Below, piece after piece: positions 8,551-16,603 of a stretch of DNA of 64,000 nucleotides. Made by a program: the position numbers and the translations under genes. The notes beneath the pieces are model-generated. The model was not told where the DNA came from, made no database searches, and saw nothing but the letters and a program-made list of their open reading frames with translations. The DNA lies in assembly GCF_000344135.1 (NCBI RefSeq), contig NZ_BAOP01000002.1:212672-276671 (forward strand). The letters run 5' to 3'. The stretch comes from Gordonia malaquae NBRC 108250. GTDB taxonomy: Bacteria > Actinomycetota > Actinomycetes > Mycobacteriales > Mycobacteriaceae. Position 1 is the first letter of the stretch. Every line of letters begins with the position of its first letter.

Positions 8551-9183
8551 ATGACGACAGGACGGCCAGGACCGCTCGGAGGTCGCCCCGCGGCGACCAC
8601 CAGGGGACGCCTGAGCGCTGTCGCGATCGACCTGTTCACAACTCGCGGATTCGACGAGACGAGCGTCGACGACATCGCGTCGGCCGCAGGCATCGCGCGC
8701 CGAACGCTGTTCCGCTATTACCCGTCGAAGAACTCCCTCGCCTGGGGAGAGTTCGACGAACATCTCCAAGGCCTGCGCGCGCTCCTCGCGGCGACCCCGG
8801 TCGACACCCCGCTCGGCGAGAGCCTCATCAACGCCCTCGTTCAGTTCAACGAAGTGCCCCACGACCTGCTCGAGCAGCACCGCAGTCGGATGGCGCTGCT
8901 GCTCGGCGTCCCAGCCCTCCAGGCGCACTCGATGATCATGTACGCCGACTGGCGACAGGTGATCGCCGAGCACTGCGCCTCCCGCCTTGACGTGGACGCC
9001 GACGGCCACCTCCCCCAGACCATCGCCTGGATGACCCTCGGCACAGCGCTCGCCGCCTACGACCAGTGGCTGATCGACCCGACGTCGGACCTCACCGAAC
9101 TCCTCCAGATCGGCGGCCGCGCGCTCGTCGACGGCGTCGGATCACTGACGACGACCCGGTCGCCCGAGCCGCTCCGTTCGTAG
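8551..9183 (+). CDS. mftR: MftR, TetR-family regulator of the mycofactocin locus
   Basis: A 210-residue TetR regulator. The N-terminal helix-turn-helix is clear (DLFTTRGFDETSVDDIASAA, then RRTLFRYYPSKNSLAWGEFD). The ligand domain includes TIAWMTLGTALAAYDQWL. Its divergent position next to mftA and its length support MftR. A purine-rich CAGGA precedes the ATG. The next gene, kshB, has its own KstR-type control 86 nt downstream. Confidence 0.9.
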   Translation: MTTGRPGPLGGRPAATTRGRLSAVAIDLFTTRGFDETSVDDIASAAGIARRTLFRYYPSKNSLAWGEFDEHLQGLRALLAATPVDTPLGESLINALVQFNEVPHDLLEQHRSRMALLLGVPALQAHSMIMYADWRQVIAEHCASRLDVDADGHLPQTIAWMTLGTALAAYDQWLIDPTSDLTELLQIGGRALVDGVGSLTTTRSPEPLRS

Positions 9184-9268
9184 GCTCCGCCCGGACAGCC
9201 GATCAGATCACTCCCACAGGCCGGAACAACGGCTATGACACACTTTCAACCGCTGATACTCTTTTGTA

Positions 9269-9282
9269 GAACACGTTCTAGT
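9269..9282. promoter_or_regulatory. KstR-type operator upstream of kshB
   Basis: TAGAACACGTTCTA is a perfect palindrome and fits TNNAACNNGTTNNA fully. It lies 40 nt before the kshB start, where a repressor would block transcription. It is the strongest of the three boxes seen here. Confidence 0.88.
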
Positions 9283-9322
9283 TCCGACTGCCGGTCGGAC
9301 GTCTCCGCACAGAGAGCGCACC

Positions 9323-10381
9323 ATGACCGATCTGACCCCGCACAGCACGCGCAGCGCGATCCTCACCGTCGCCGAAGTGATCGACGAGACCGCCGACGCG
9401 CGCAGCATCGTCTTCGACATCCCGGACGTGCACGCCGAGAAGTTCGCCGACTACCTGCCCGGCCAGTTCCTCACCCTCCGCGTCCCGTCTGATCAGACCG
9501 GATCGGTCGCGCGTTGCTACTCGCTGTCGTCCGCGCCGAAGCACGACCAGCTGCCGAAGGTGACCGTCAAACGCACCGTCGACGGGTACGGGTCGAACTG
9601 GATCTGCGACAACCTCGCAGCAGGCGTCCAGATCGAAGCGCTTCCGCCGTCGGGCGTCTTCACGCCGTCCAACATCCATGCGCCGATGCTGCTGCTCGCT
9701 GCCGGATCAGGCGTCACCCCGGTGATGTCGATCCTCAAGACCGCCCTCGCCACCGGCACCGGTCCGATCACGTTCTTCTACGCCAACCGAAGCGAGAACG
9801 ACGTCATCTTCGCCGCTGAACTGCGTGAACTGCAGGACAAGCATCCAGGCCGGCTCACCGTGATCCACTGGCTCGAGACGGTTCAAGGCCTTCCCTCGGA
9901 GAAGAAGCTCGCGACGCTGTTCGCACCGATGTCGCAGACGCACTCCGCGTACATGTGCGGCCCGGCACCGTTCATGGACGCAGTCCACCGAGGCCTCGCG
10001 AAGGCGAAGTTCGACCACCACAACGTCCATTCCGAGGTGTACAACTCACTGTCGGGCGACCCGTTCGTCGATGTCGAGCATGCAGAGGTCAGCGCCGAGG
10101 AGGCTGCCGACGCCGCGCAGGTCGAGGTGGAACTCGACGGTGAGACCCACGAACTCGCATGGCCGCGCTCGCGCACACTCGTCGACGTCATGCTCGCGGC
10201 CGGGCTCGACGCGCCGTACTCCTGCCAGGAGGGCGAGTGCGGTTCCTGTGCCTGCACCCTGACCGAAGGCACCGTCGAGATGGAGGTCTCGGGCGCGCTC
10301 GATCCCGATGACATCGCCGACGGCTACATCCTCGGATGCCAGGCGAAACCGACCTCCGACCGGCTCCGCGTCGAGTTCTAA
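9323..10381 (+). CDS. kshB: KshB, 3-ketosteroid 9-alpha-hydroxylase reductase component
   Basis: A 352-residue class IA-type oxygenase reductase that passes electrons from NADH to the Rieske oxygenase KshA for 9-alpha-hydroxylation of 3-ketosteroids, opening ring B. Order of domains: FAD domain with RCYSLSS, NAD domain with GSGVTPVMS and MCGPAPFMD, and C-terminal plant-type [2Fe-2S] with Cys301, Cys306, Cys309 and Cys339. The KstR box 40 nt upstream supports the steroid role over other reductases such as phenylacetate or alkane systems. No kshA is in the window, so the partner must be elsewhere. Confidence 0.88.
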   Translation: MTDLTPHSTRSAILTVAEVIDETADARSIVFDIPDVHAEKFADYLPGQFLTLRVPSDQTGSVARCYSLSSAPKHDQLPKVTVKRTVDGYGSNWICDNLAAGVQIEALPPSGVFTPSNIHAPMLLLAAGSGVTPVMSILKTALATGTGPITFFYANRSENDVIFAAELRELQDKHPGRLTVIHWLETVQGLPSEKKLATLFAPMSQTHSAYMCGPAPFMDAVHRGLAKAKFDHHNVHSEVYNSLSGDPFVDVEHAEVSAEEAADAAQVEVELDGETHELAWPRSRTLVDVMLAAGLDAPYSCQEGECGSCACTLTEGTVEMEVSGALDPDDIADGYILGCQAKPTSDRLRVEF

Positions 10382-10398
10382 CGCATAGACTCGGGCGC

Positions 10399-10797
10399 AT
10401 GATCCATGAACGGCTCACGCGTGTCCTGTCAGCGATCCTGCTTGTGCCCGGAGTACTTCACTTCCTGGCGCCGAAGCCGTTCGACGAGATCGTTCCCGAC
10501 GAAGTGCCAGGCGACAAGCGAATGTGGACGTACGCGTCCGGTGTCGCCGAAGTCGGCCTCGGCGCGGCTGTCCTGATTCCGCGTACCCGCCGGACCGCGG
10601 CCGGTCTCGCGGCGGCGTTGTTCATCGCGGTGTTCCCGGCGAACGTCAACATGATCCGGCTCTGGGTGGACAAGAGCGCCTTAATGAAGTCGATCGCGTG
10701 GGCGCGGCTCCCCCTGCAGATCCCGCTGATCGTGCTTGCACTCCTCGTTCGCCGGGGCGCACCGAACCGCACCGTCGAGGCCGCCCCTGTCGACTGA
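10399..10797 (+). CDS. DoxX-like small integral membrane protein
   Basis: A 132-residue protein with about four membrane helices, at roughly 8-24, 45-62, 68-85 and 100-118. The motif FLAPKPFDEIVPDEVPG near the N-terminus is typical of actinobacterial DoxX/MauE-like proteins of unknown function. The ATG at 10399 is 17 nt after the kshB stop, so the gene is probably read from the kshB promoter. A longer start inside kshB would place charged sequence before the first helix and is not favoured. Confidence 0.75.
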   Translation: MIHERLTRVLSAILLVPGVLHFLAPKPFDEIVPDEVPGDKRMWTYASGVAEVGLGAAVLIPRTRRTAAGLAAALFIAVFPANVNMIRLWVDKSALMKSIAWARLPLQIPLIVLALLVRRGAPNRTVEAAPVD

Positions 10798-10818
10798 CCA
10801 GTGCCTCCCACAGCTCGC

Positions 10819-10890
10819 GTGAAATGTGCACGTGAGCGGACACACACCGGCCTATCGAGCCGCGTCCATCGGCTCAGGTACACATTTCAC
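10819..10890. terminator. long imperfect inverted repeat between convergent genes
   Basis: Arms GTGAAATGTGCACGTGAGC (10819-10837) and 10871-10890 pair with only two mismatches around a 33-nt loop. It separates the convergent DoxX-like and AlkD-like genes and probably stops transcription from both sides. Confidence 0.6.
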
Positions 10891-10894
10891 AGCG

Positions 10895-11623
10895 TCACTT
10901 GAGCGAACGGTAGTGGGCTCGGTCTTCGGGCGTGAACTTCTCGACCGCGTACGAAAGCGCGGTCCGGCCCAACTCGGGGGCGTGCACGTCCAGGTATCGC
11001 GTGAGGATCTCGATGTCGATGCGTTCGCCGGTCTCACGAAGCATCCAGCCGAACGCCTTCTGGACGAGGTCGCGCCGGTCGCCGATGACAAGCGGCGCGA
11101 CGTCTGACAGCGCGTCCGGTCGTCGAGCGCGGATGAACGCGTACGTTCCGATGATCCCGACGCGGCGTCGCCACAAGTCGTCCGACGCCGCCCAGTCGAG
11201 CAGTTCCCCGTGGTCCTCCGCCGCGACCAGCCACGCACCCAGGATGTCGGCAGCCGAGCAGTCGACAAGGTCCCAGTTGTTCACTCGGCCGGCCCGCACT
11301 GCGTCGCGATAGACCTGGACCCATGCCTCTCTGTCCGAACCGCGTGCAGTGAAGTTGTGCGTCATCGTGAACAGCGCGAGATGACGCACCTCGTGGATGC
11401 CGGAGGCGAGCAGGTCGACTATCACCGGGGCCGGCAGGCCCCGCAACGTCCGGGACATCTTCCGCAGGTCAGGCACACGGACACCGACGAACTCGTCGCC
11501 CTCCCCGTACTCGCCGGGCCCCGTCTTGAAGAACCGTCGCGCCGACGCCGCCTTCTCGGCGTCACCCATCGAAGTGACGGCCGAGACGATCTCGGCAGCT
11601 GACGCGTCCGGGCCCAGGGTCAT
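10895..11623 (-). CDS. AlkD-type DNA glycosylase (HEAT-like repeats)
   Basis: A 242-residue all-helical protein of the DNA alkylation repair family, which excises positively charged N3- and N7-alkylated purines without flipping the base. NNWDLVDCSA keeps the Trp and Asp spaced four residues apart, as for the catalytic pair of Bacillus AlkD, and WRRRVGIIGTYAFIRA follows. Length is normal. Its ATG overlaps the stop of the upstream flavoprotein gene by 4 nt (ATGA), so the two are translationally coupled despite unrelated roles. It ends at the shared inverted repeat. Confidence 0.83.
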   Translation of the reverse strand: MTLGPDASAAEIVSAVTSMGDAEKAASARRFFKTGPGEYGEGDEFVGVRVPDLRKMSRTLRGLPAPVIVDLLASGIHEVRHLALFTMTHNFTARGSDREAWVQVYRDAVRAGRVNNWDLVDCSAADILGAWLVAAEDHGELLDWAASDDLWRRRVGIIGTYAFIRARRPDALSDVAPLVIGDRRDLVQKAFGWMLRETGERIDIEILTRYLDVHAPELGRTALSYAVEKFTPEDRAHYRSLK

Positions 11624-12816
11624 TCGCCGAGCAGTGCAGCGATGGGTGTGGGCGTCAGCAGATGCGGGCGGGTCTTCATGAGCTTTCCGACCCGTCCGGC
11701 TCCGACGACTCCCGTGAGGATTCCGTCGCGGCTGTAGTACGCGAGGAAGCGACGCCCGTCGTCGTCGACCACGTGGACGTCGTCGTCGTTCTGCGGCGCT
11801 CCGAGCATCTGGATCTTGAGCCCGTACTGGTCACTCCAGAAGTACGGCACGGCCTGATGAGTGATCGGATGGCCGAGGAGTGCGGATGCGACGATCGCCG
11901 CCTGATCGACGACGTGATTCCAATGTTCGACGCGCTTGTGGTCACCATGCGCATCGGTCCAGTTCGCGGCGTCGCCGAGCGCGTAGACGTCGTCGGCTGC
12001 GCGACCGACACCGTCGCAGGCGATGCCGCCGCCCGCTTCGCGTGGCGCGAGCTCGAGACCGGATCCGTCGAGGTAGTCGAGGTCGGGGTAACCGCCGATG
12101 CCGACGACCACCAGGTCGGCGTCGACCGTCGATCCATCGGACAGCTCCACTCCGGACACCGCGCCATCGGCGACGACCAGATTGTCGACACCCGTTCCGA
12201 CCCGAAGGTCGACGTCGGCTTCCCGATGCAGTCTGGTGATCATCTCGCCGATCGTCGCGCCAACGGCGACGGCGAGCGGTGTCGGCGCGGGCTCGATGAG
12301 TGTCACCGGGAGCTCCAGCTTCCGCAGGCTCGCAGCGACCTCGCAGCCGATGAAGCCTGCGCCGATCACCGCGGCGCGGGTGGCCGATGCCGCGTCGGCG
12401 CGCAGCGCGAGAGCGTCCTCAATCGTCCGGATCACGTGGATTCCGCGGACATCGGCGTCGGTGCCGGGGAATCGGCGAGCGACCAGGCCGGTCGCCAGCA
12501 CGAGCGTTCCGTACGAGACGGCACTCGTCTCGCCGTCGTGAACGACCGTCACGGTGTGAGCTTCGGGATCAACCGCGACGACGCGGGTTCCGGTGCGCAG
12601 GTCGATGTTCTTGTCGGCGTAGAACTCGCTGGGCTTGAGGTCCACGCGTTCGTCGTCGCCGGTGACGACGGTCTTCGACAGCGGTGGGCGGTCGTACGGC
12701 GGGTGCGACTCCTGGCCCAGGAGCACCACGTCGCCGTCGTAGCCGCCGTTGCGGAGATTCTCGGCGAGCCGGATTCCGCCGAGGCCTGCGCCGACGATCA
12801 CGATCGGTTCGTTCAT
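11620..12816 (-). CDS. FAD/NAD(P)-dependent ferredoxin-reductase-type oxidoreductase
   Basis: A 398-residue flavoprotein of the rubredoxin/ferredoxin/phthalate dioxygenase reductase type. It has an N-terminal FAD fold GAGLGGIRLAE (9-19), a second dinucleotide fold GAGFIGCEVA in the middle and the FAD-closing YALGDAANW. Such enzymes feed P450 or Rieske oxygenases through a small ferredoxin, but no ferredoxin gene is nearby. A KstR box 47 nt upstream suggests a job in sterol oxidation, perhaps as a P450 reductase (inference). AlkD is coupled downstream. Confidence 0.82.
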   Translation of the reverse strand: MNEPIVIVGAGLGGIRLAENLRNGGYDGDVVLLGQESHPPYDRPPLSKTVVTGDDERVDLKPSEFYADKNIDLRTGTRVVAVDPEAHTVTVVHDGETSAVSYGTLVLATGLVARRFPGTDADVRGIHVIRTIEDALALRADAASATRAAVIGAGFIGCEVAASLRKLELPVTLIEPAPTPLAVAVGATIGEMITRLHREADVDLRVGTGVDNLVVADGAVSGVELSDGSTVDADLVVVGIGGYPDLDYLDGSGLELAPREAGGGIACDGVGRAADDVYALGDAANWTDAHGDHKRVEHWNHVVDQAAIVASALLGHPITHQAVPYFWSDQYGLKIQMLGAPQNDDDVHVVDDDGRRFLAYYSRDGILTGVVGAGRVGKLMKTRPHLLTPTPIAALLGE

Positions 12817-12853
12817 GGATTCACCTTCACACTTGTTGCGCCGCCCGGGACGA

Positions 12854-13372
12854 TCATTGGGGTGTAACAGGTTCTAGTTTAGCCAGAAGCCACTGGTCAC
12901 CCACACGCCTCATCCACGCCCATCGCGATACGCCCGCCTTCGACGGGATGTCCGCGCGCTTTCCGACGACGATCGTCTGATCGGCGAACACGAGCACCCG
13001 GGCCGAGCGGTCGCCCTGTGAGACCGTCGCCGCGTCGGTCACGTCCACGGTCATCGTCACCGCGGACTCGACAGCCGACGGGAACACGACATCGGGACCT
13101 CGCAGCACATAGTCGGCGGCCAGGACGCCGGTGAGCCTTGCTTCGACGTCGTCCCGCCGCTGCTGGGTGTCTGTCGGAGCGAAAGTCATCAGCTCCGTCA
13201 CCGCCGACGCAGCCGCCGAGGACACATTTCGATCAGGTTCGTCAGGCACCCGGTTCGCCCTGACTCCCAGGACTCCGACAACGATCGCCGCCACCAGGCC
13301 TGCGGTCACGACGGCGAGCCATGCGGAGACGCGACGCCGGTCCGACGTCGTGAGTTCAGTCCATCGAGTCAC
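12854..13372 (-). CDS. Mce-associated membrane protein (fourth of four)
   Basis: A 172-residue protein with a short cytoplasmic N-terminus, one membrane helix (about 18-40, VVTAGLVAAIVVGVLGV) and an extracytoplasmic domain ending in MRRVGDQWLLAKLEPV. That ending is the usual C-terminal motif of Mce-associated (Mas/Mam) proteins, which stabilise Mce lipid importers. It overlaps the preceding gene by 4 nt. Its last codons contain the KstR box that serves the downstream flavoprotein gene, so coding and operator sequence are superimposed. Confidence 0.8.
   Translation of the reverse strand: MTRWTELTTSDRRRVSAWLAVVTAGLVAAIVVGVLGVRANRVPDEPDRNVSSAAASAVTELMTFAPTDTQQRRDDVEARLTGVLAADYVLRGPDVVFPSAVESAVTMTVDVTDAATVSQGDRSARVLVFADQTIVVGKRADIPSKAGVSRWAWMRRVGDQWLLAKLEPVTPQ
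12863..12876. promoter_or_regulatory. KstR-type operator inside the end of a Mce-associated gene
   Basis: TGTAACAGGTTCTA fits TNNAACNNGTTNNA. It lies 47 nt before the ATG of the flavoprotein gene at 12816 and within the coding end of the Mce-associated gene, about three codons before its stop. Confidence 0.72.
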
Positions 13373-13971
13373 AGTCGCTCCGTGTCTGCGACACGCCAGT
13401 CGCCGTCGATTCTGACCATGGACACTCGAAGGGTGACCCGCTGCTGTCCATGCTGACCGCCGACGAGCGTCGGGTCGCTGGCCTGCGCGACGAGGAGCAC
13501 GTCGACGTCGTCGCCGTCGCGTCCGGCGACGCCTGCCGACACGATTCGTCCCTCCGGTCGGACGGTGAGAGTGCGAACGTACTCTGCGATCGCGCCGTGG
13601 TTCTGGTCGAAGCGGGTCCGCTGCGCGCCCGCGCTGTCCCCCGTGACCGCGGTGAGGTAGCCAGTCGCATCCGCCGGATCCGGAGTCAGCATCGTGACGA
13701 CGGCCTTCGATGCCGCGTCGACGGCGTCGTCCGTGGACACCGCGGTGTCACGGAGCGACGAGGCCGACAGCGTCGCCCACAATCCGACGCTCGCGGCGAC
13801 AAGCGTCACGATCAGCGCTGCGACCATCACGATCCGCAGCGCTGCGCGTTGCCGTCGCGCCCGTTCTCGCAGTGCGGGCGCCGCCGCGATGCGCGCACGA
13901 CGGTCTTCGCGTACCGCGACGTCGAGGGCTTCACGTGCAGCGCGGACGCGTTGTGGTTCGAGCGCGCTCAT
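13369..13971 (-). CDS. Mce-associated membrane protein (third of four)
   Basis: A 200-residue protein. The basic, Ala/Arg-rich cytoplasmic N-terminus is predicted helical (about 5-42), followed by one membrane helix (about 44-66) and an exported domain ending in VRIDGDWRVADTERL. The ending and the conserved pattern (VTMLTPDPADATGYL, then TGDSAGAQRTRFDQN) match Mce-associated proteins. It overlaps genes on both sides by 4 nt, so its product is probably made in fixed ratio with the others. No Mce or YrbE gene is in the window. Confidence 0.83.
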   Translation of the reverse strand: MSALEPQRVRAAREALDVAVREDRRARIAAAPALRERARRQRAALRIVMVAALIVTLVAASVGLWATLSASSLRDTAVSTDDAVDAASKAVVTMLTPDPADATGYLTAVTGDSAGAQRTRFDQNHGAIAEYVRTLTVRPEGRIVSAGVAGRDGDDVDVLLVAQASDPTLVGGQHGQQRVTLRVSMVRIDGDWRVADTERL

Positions 13972-14471
13972 ACGATGTCATCCAATCCGGACAGTCGCCA
14001 CTGGTCGTCGACGCGAACGAAGTCGGCGTGCACCGACTTCAGGGCCGACGTCGCAGCGCCCGACGTCGGTGTCACAGTCACTCGAACCGTCAGCAGCGCA
14101 GTCCCCGTGTCCCCGTCGACATCGACGACGGCGGTGGTCTCGGGCACCCACTCGACGCGCTCGACTCCGCGCGGCGGACCGTCGGCGAGCGCCGGTCGCA
14201 GCGTTGTCGCGAGCGGTTCGGCAAGCGCTGCGGAAGCGGCCTCCCGATCGTCGCGCCACGTCGCGCGGTGAACTGTGAACACGGCCGCGACCGCGGTCGG
14301 CGCCTGCGCGGCGAGGTCGGCGCGCGATTCGCCGGTCGAGACCTCCGCCGACCGCGACCCGAGCGCGACGATGCACCAGGCGAACACGGCGACGAGCACC
14401 ACAACAGATGCGAGGATCGCGATCCAGGTGCGCCGAGTGATCGGCGCTTCCAGCCGTTCGACGAGGCTCAC
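13968..14471 (-). CDS. Mce-associated membrane protein (second of four)
   Basis: A 167-residue protein: short N-terminus, one membrane helix (about 15-37), then an exported domain ending in VRVDDQWRLSGLDDIV, the characteristic family terminus. It overlaps both neighbours by 4 nt. It lacks the long basic N-terminal helix of the first and third members, so the four proteins alternate between long and short cytoplasmic tails. Confidence 0.82.
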   Translation of the reverse strand: MSLVERLEAPITRRTWIAILASVVVLVAVFAWCIVALGSRSAEVSTGESRADLAAQAPTAVAAVFTVHRATWRDDREAASAALAEPLATTLRPALADGPPRGVERVEWVPETTAVVDVDGDTGTALLTVRVTVTPTSGAATSALKSVHADFVRVDDQWRLSGLDDIV

Positions 14472-15058
14472 GACAGCATCTCGATTCCGGCGATCTTCAA
14501 CTCGCCGTCCTCCGGAGTCATCTGCACGCGCATCCGAAACGCGGACGCCGCGTCGTCGGTCCCGTCCGCAGTGGTGATACGAACGCTGGCCGCGACCAAC
14601 ATCAACGCGGACTCACCGTCGCGTCGAGCGAGCGCGACGCCGTCGACCGCTCCAGATCCTCGAGTTCGCGCGGACTCGATGTACTGGCTGTACGCGTCGG
14701 CCGACTGGGCGAACGAATCGTGGAACTCACCGGTCGCGCCCGACAGGATTCGCCTGGCTCGCGTGGGATCGGAACTGTCCGCCTCCAGCAGCAGGGACAC
14801 CCGCTGGGTGGTCGCGGCGACGAACTCATCGTCCGAATAGCGCACCGATGCGGTCGCGAAACGCCACGACGCGACGCCGACCAGTGCCGCCACGACAACG
14901 GTGATCACCACGATTGCGGCCATCTGGCGCCGTCCGAGCCCAATGCGACGACCGGCCGCGGCCTCCACGTCGATCAGGTCGTCACGGGCCTCGCGGACCG
15001 CGCGCCGTGTGGCGCGGAGTCGGGTGAGCGGTCGGGCGTCGTCTGGCACGCTAGCCAC
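14468..15058 (-). CDS. Mce-associated membrane protein (first of four)
   Basis: A 196-residue protein with a cytoplasmic charged N-terminus (about 1-44), one membrane helix (about 47-68) and an exported domain containing DPTRARRILSGATGEFHDSF. The start is uncertain. A GTG at 15058 has its AGGG too close, whereas a GTG three codons later (15049) has AGGGTGG at good spacing. It begins the four-gene operon, 37 nt from the SDR stop, so it may be read through from the P450-TetR-SDR operon. Confidence 0.8.
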   Translation of the reverse strand: MASVPDDARPLTRLRATRRAVREARDDLIDVEAAAGRRIGLGRRQMAAIVVITVVVAALVGVASWRFATASVRYSDDEFVAATTQRVSLLLEADSSDPTRARRILSGATGEFHDSFAQSADAYSQYIESARTRGSGAVDGVALARRDGESALMLVAASVRITTADGTDDAASAFRMRVQMTPEDGELKIAGIEMLS

Positions 15059-15095
15059 CCTATGACACCGTCCCGCATCCCCCGCACGTCACGGA

Positions 15096-15986
15096 TCACT
15101 CGGCGTCGGACGAGCCTTGTCCGATACGCGCGCTGTATTCGGCTCGGGCGGATTGATCGGCATGCAGGAACATGGTGTCGGTTTTCGTCAGACGGCTCAT
15201 CCGCCGCTTGAACCCGATCGGCATGGCCGGGTTCGCGTCCACCCAGCCGAGCGAGCGAGGCGCCGTCACGCGCACGCGCGGTGAAGCTATCGACGCGAGG
15301 ACCTCTCGCGCGACGACGTCGGTGTCGACCGACCGGACCATCGCGTTCGTCTGCAGCCCGTCGATGAGGCCGGTGTTGGTGAACGACGGGAGTACCGTCG
15401 ACACTCGGACGCCTCGACCCATCAGTTCGGCGTCCGCGGTCTCGGAGAACTCGATGACTCCCGACTTCGCGCCGTTGTAGACCGACAGTCCCGGTGCGGC
15501 GAGGCGGCCGGCGACGGACGCGATGTTCAGGACCTGACCTCGCCCGCGTGCCACCATCCGGCGGCCGGCGGCGCGTGTGCCGAGGATGACACCGATCAGG
15601 TCGATCTCGACGGTGCGCCGGATCAACGCCTCGTCGTATTCGAGGAACGAACCGACGGGCATGATGCCCGCGTTGTTGATGAGCACGTCCACCGGCCCGA
15701 GGCGTTCCTCGACGGTGTCGAGGAACGCTTCGAACGATGCACTGTCGGTGACGTCGAGGGGGATGCCGTCCACTCCGAGATCGGCCGCGGCCTTGCCCAC
15801 GGCGTCGACGTCGATGTCTCCGAGAGCCACGCGTCCACCGGCGGCGAGGACCTGACCTGCGATCTCGAAGCCGATGCCACGAGCGCCGCCGGTGATCGCG
15901 ACGACCTTTCCGGCGACTCCGGCGCGCACCTGCGCGAGACGGTCGTCGGCGCGGGCACGACGAGAGAAGCGATTGAGAAGCGACAT
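15096..15986 (-). CDS. short-chain dehydrogenase (Rv3057c-like)
   Basis: A 296-residue SDR with TGGARGIG near 33-40, NNAG (105-108 region), catalytic Ser in NIASVAGR and YNGAK for the Tyr and Lys. The C-terminal extension of about 50 residues, ending in a basic segment (GFKRRMSRLTKTD), is longer than in minimal SDRs. It lies 23 nt after the TetR gene. The order P450, TetR, SDR recalls M. tuberculosis Rv3059 (cyp136), Rv3058c and Rv3057c, although there the P450 is divergent. It probably acts on the P450 product or substrate (inference). Confidence 0.8.
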   Translation of the reverse strand: MSLLNRFSRRARADDRLAQVRAGVAGKVVAITGGARGIGFEIAGQVLAAGGRVALGDIDVDAVGKAAADLGVDGIPLDVTDSASFEAFLDTVEERLGPVDVLINNAGIMPVGSFLEYDEALIRRTVEIDLIGVILGTRAAGRRMVARGRGQVLNIASVAGRLAAPGLSVYNGAKSGVIEFSETADAELMGRGVRVSTVLPSFTNTGLIDGLQTNAMVRSVDTDVVAREVLASIASPRVRVTAPRSLGWVDANPAMPIGFKRRMSRLTKTDTMFLHADQSARAEYSARIGQGSSDAE

Positions 15987-16009
15987 GAGGAAACAGCTCC
16001 TGGAGGCGA

Positions 16010-16603
16010 TCAGTAGATCATCGGGGCGAGGAATTTCGCGGCGAGATTCCGCGCGTATTCGGGTGTTCGGCGTTCGGGCTCGTCGACTGGGACCTCGAGG
16101 AACGACGTCACCAGCCGCACGTGCAGTTCGACGGCTTGGCGGAGGTCGTCGTCGGGCATGGTCGCCCCCGCTCGACGCAGTGTGGTCGCGACCCGGTCGG
16201 TGATCATCGCGATGAACAGCGAGCTGACAGTGGCGGTGATGCTGCGGATCTCGACGTCCTCGAAAACCACGCGGCGCAACAACGGATCGTTCTCGACCAT
16301 GTCCGCGCCTGTCGCGAACGCCTCGATGACGGCGTCGGACGGTCCGAGACCCGCGACACCTCGCTCGATCCGCGCCATGCCGTTCTCGAATGTGCGGTTG
16401 GCGACGGCCAGCAGCAGGTTGTCCTTGTTGGGGAAGCGACGGTACAGCGTCGACCGGCTGACTCCGGCGACCCTCGCTACCTCGTCCATGTTGGCCCGGC
16501 GGACACCGACCGCCGTGAACTCGGCCGCGGCTGCTTCGAGGATCGCCTCCTCTTGGACGGACGGCGATGCGGTGACTCGGGGTTTACGCGTGGACTGGGC
16601 CAT
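16010..16603 (-). CDS. TetR-family regulator of the P450 operon
   Basis: A 197-residue TetR protein. The DNA-binding region is ILEAAAAEFTAVGVRRANMDEVARVAGVSRSTLYRRFPNKDNLL, split here by reading from residue 21. The ligand domain ends in RNLAAKFLAPMIY. The ATG at 16603 overlaps the P450 stop by one base (TGATG), which fixes it against a much longer antisense-like extension. Being inside the operon, it probably autoregulates through the dyad upstream of the P450 gene. Confidence 0.87.
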   Translation of the reverse strand: MAQSTRKPRVTASPSVQEEAILEAAAAEFTAVGVRRANMDEVARVAGVSRSTLYRRFPNKDNLLLAVANRTFENGMARIERGVAGLGPSDAVIEAFATGADMVENDPLLRRVVFEDVEIRSITATVSSLFIAMITDRVATTLRRAGATMPDDDLRQAVELHVRLVTSFLEVPVDEPERRTPEYARNLAAKFLAPMIY

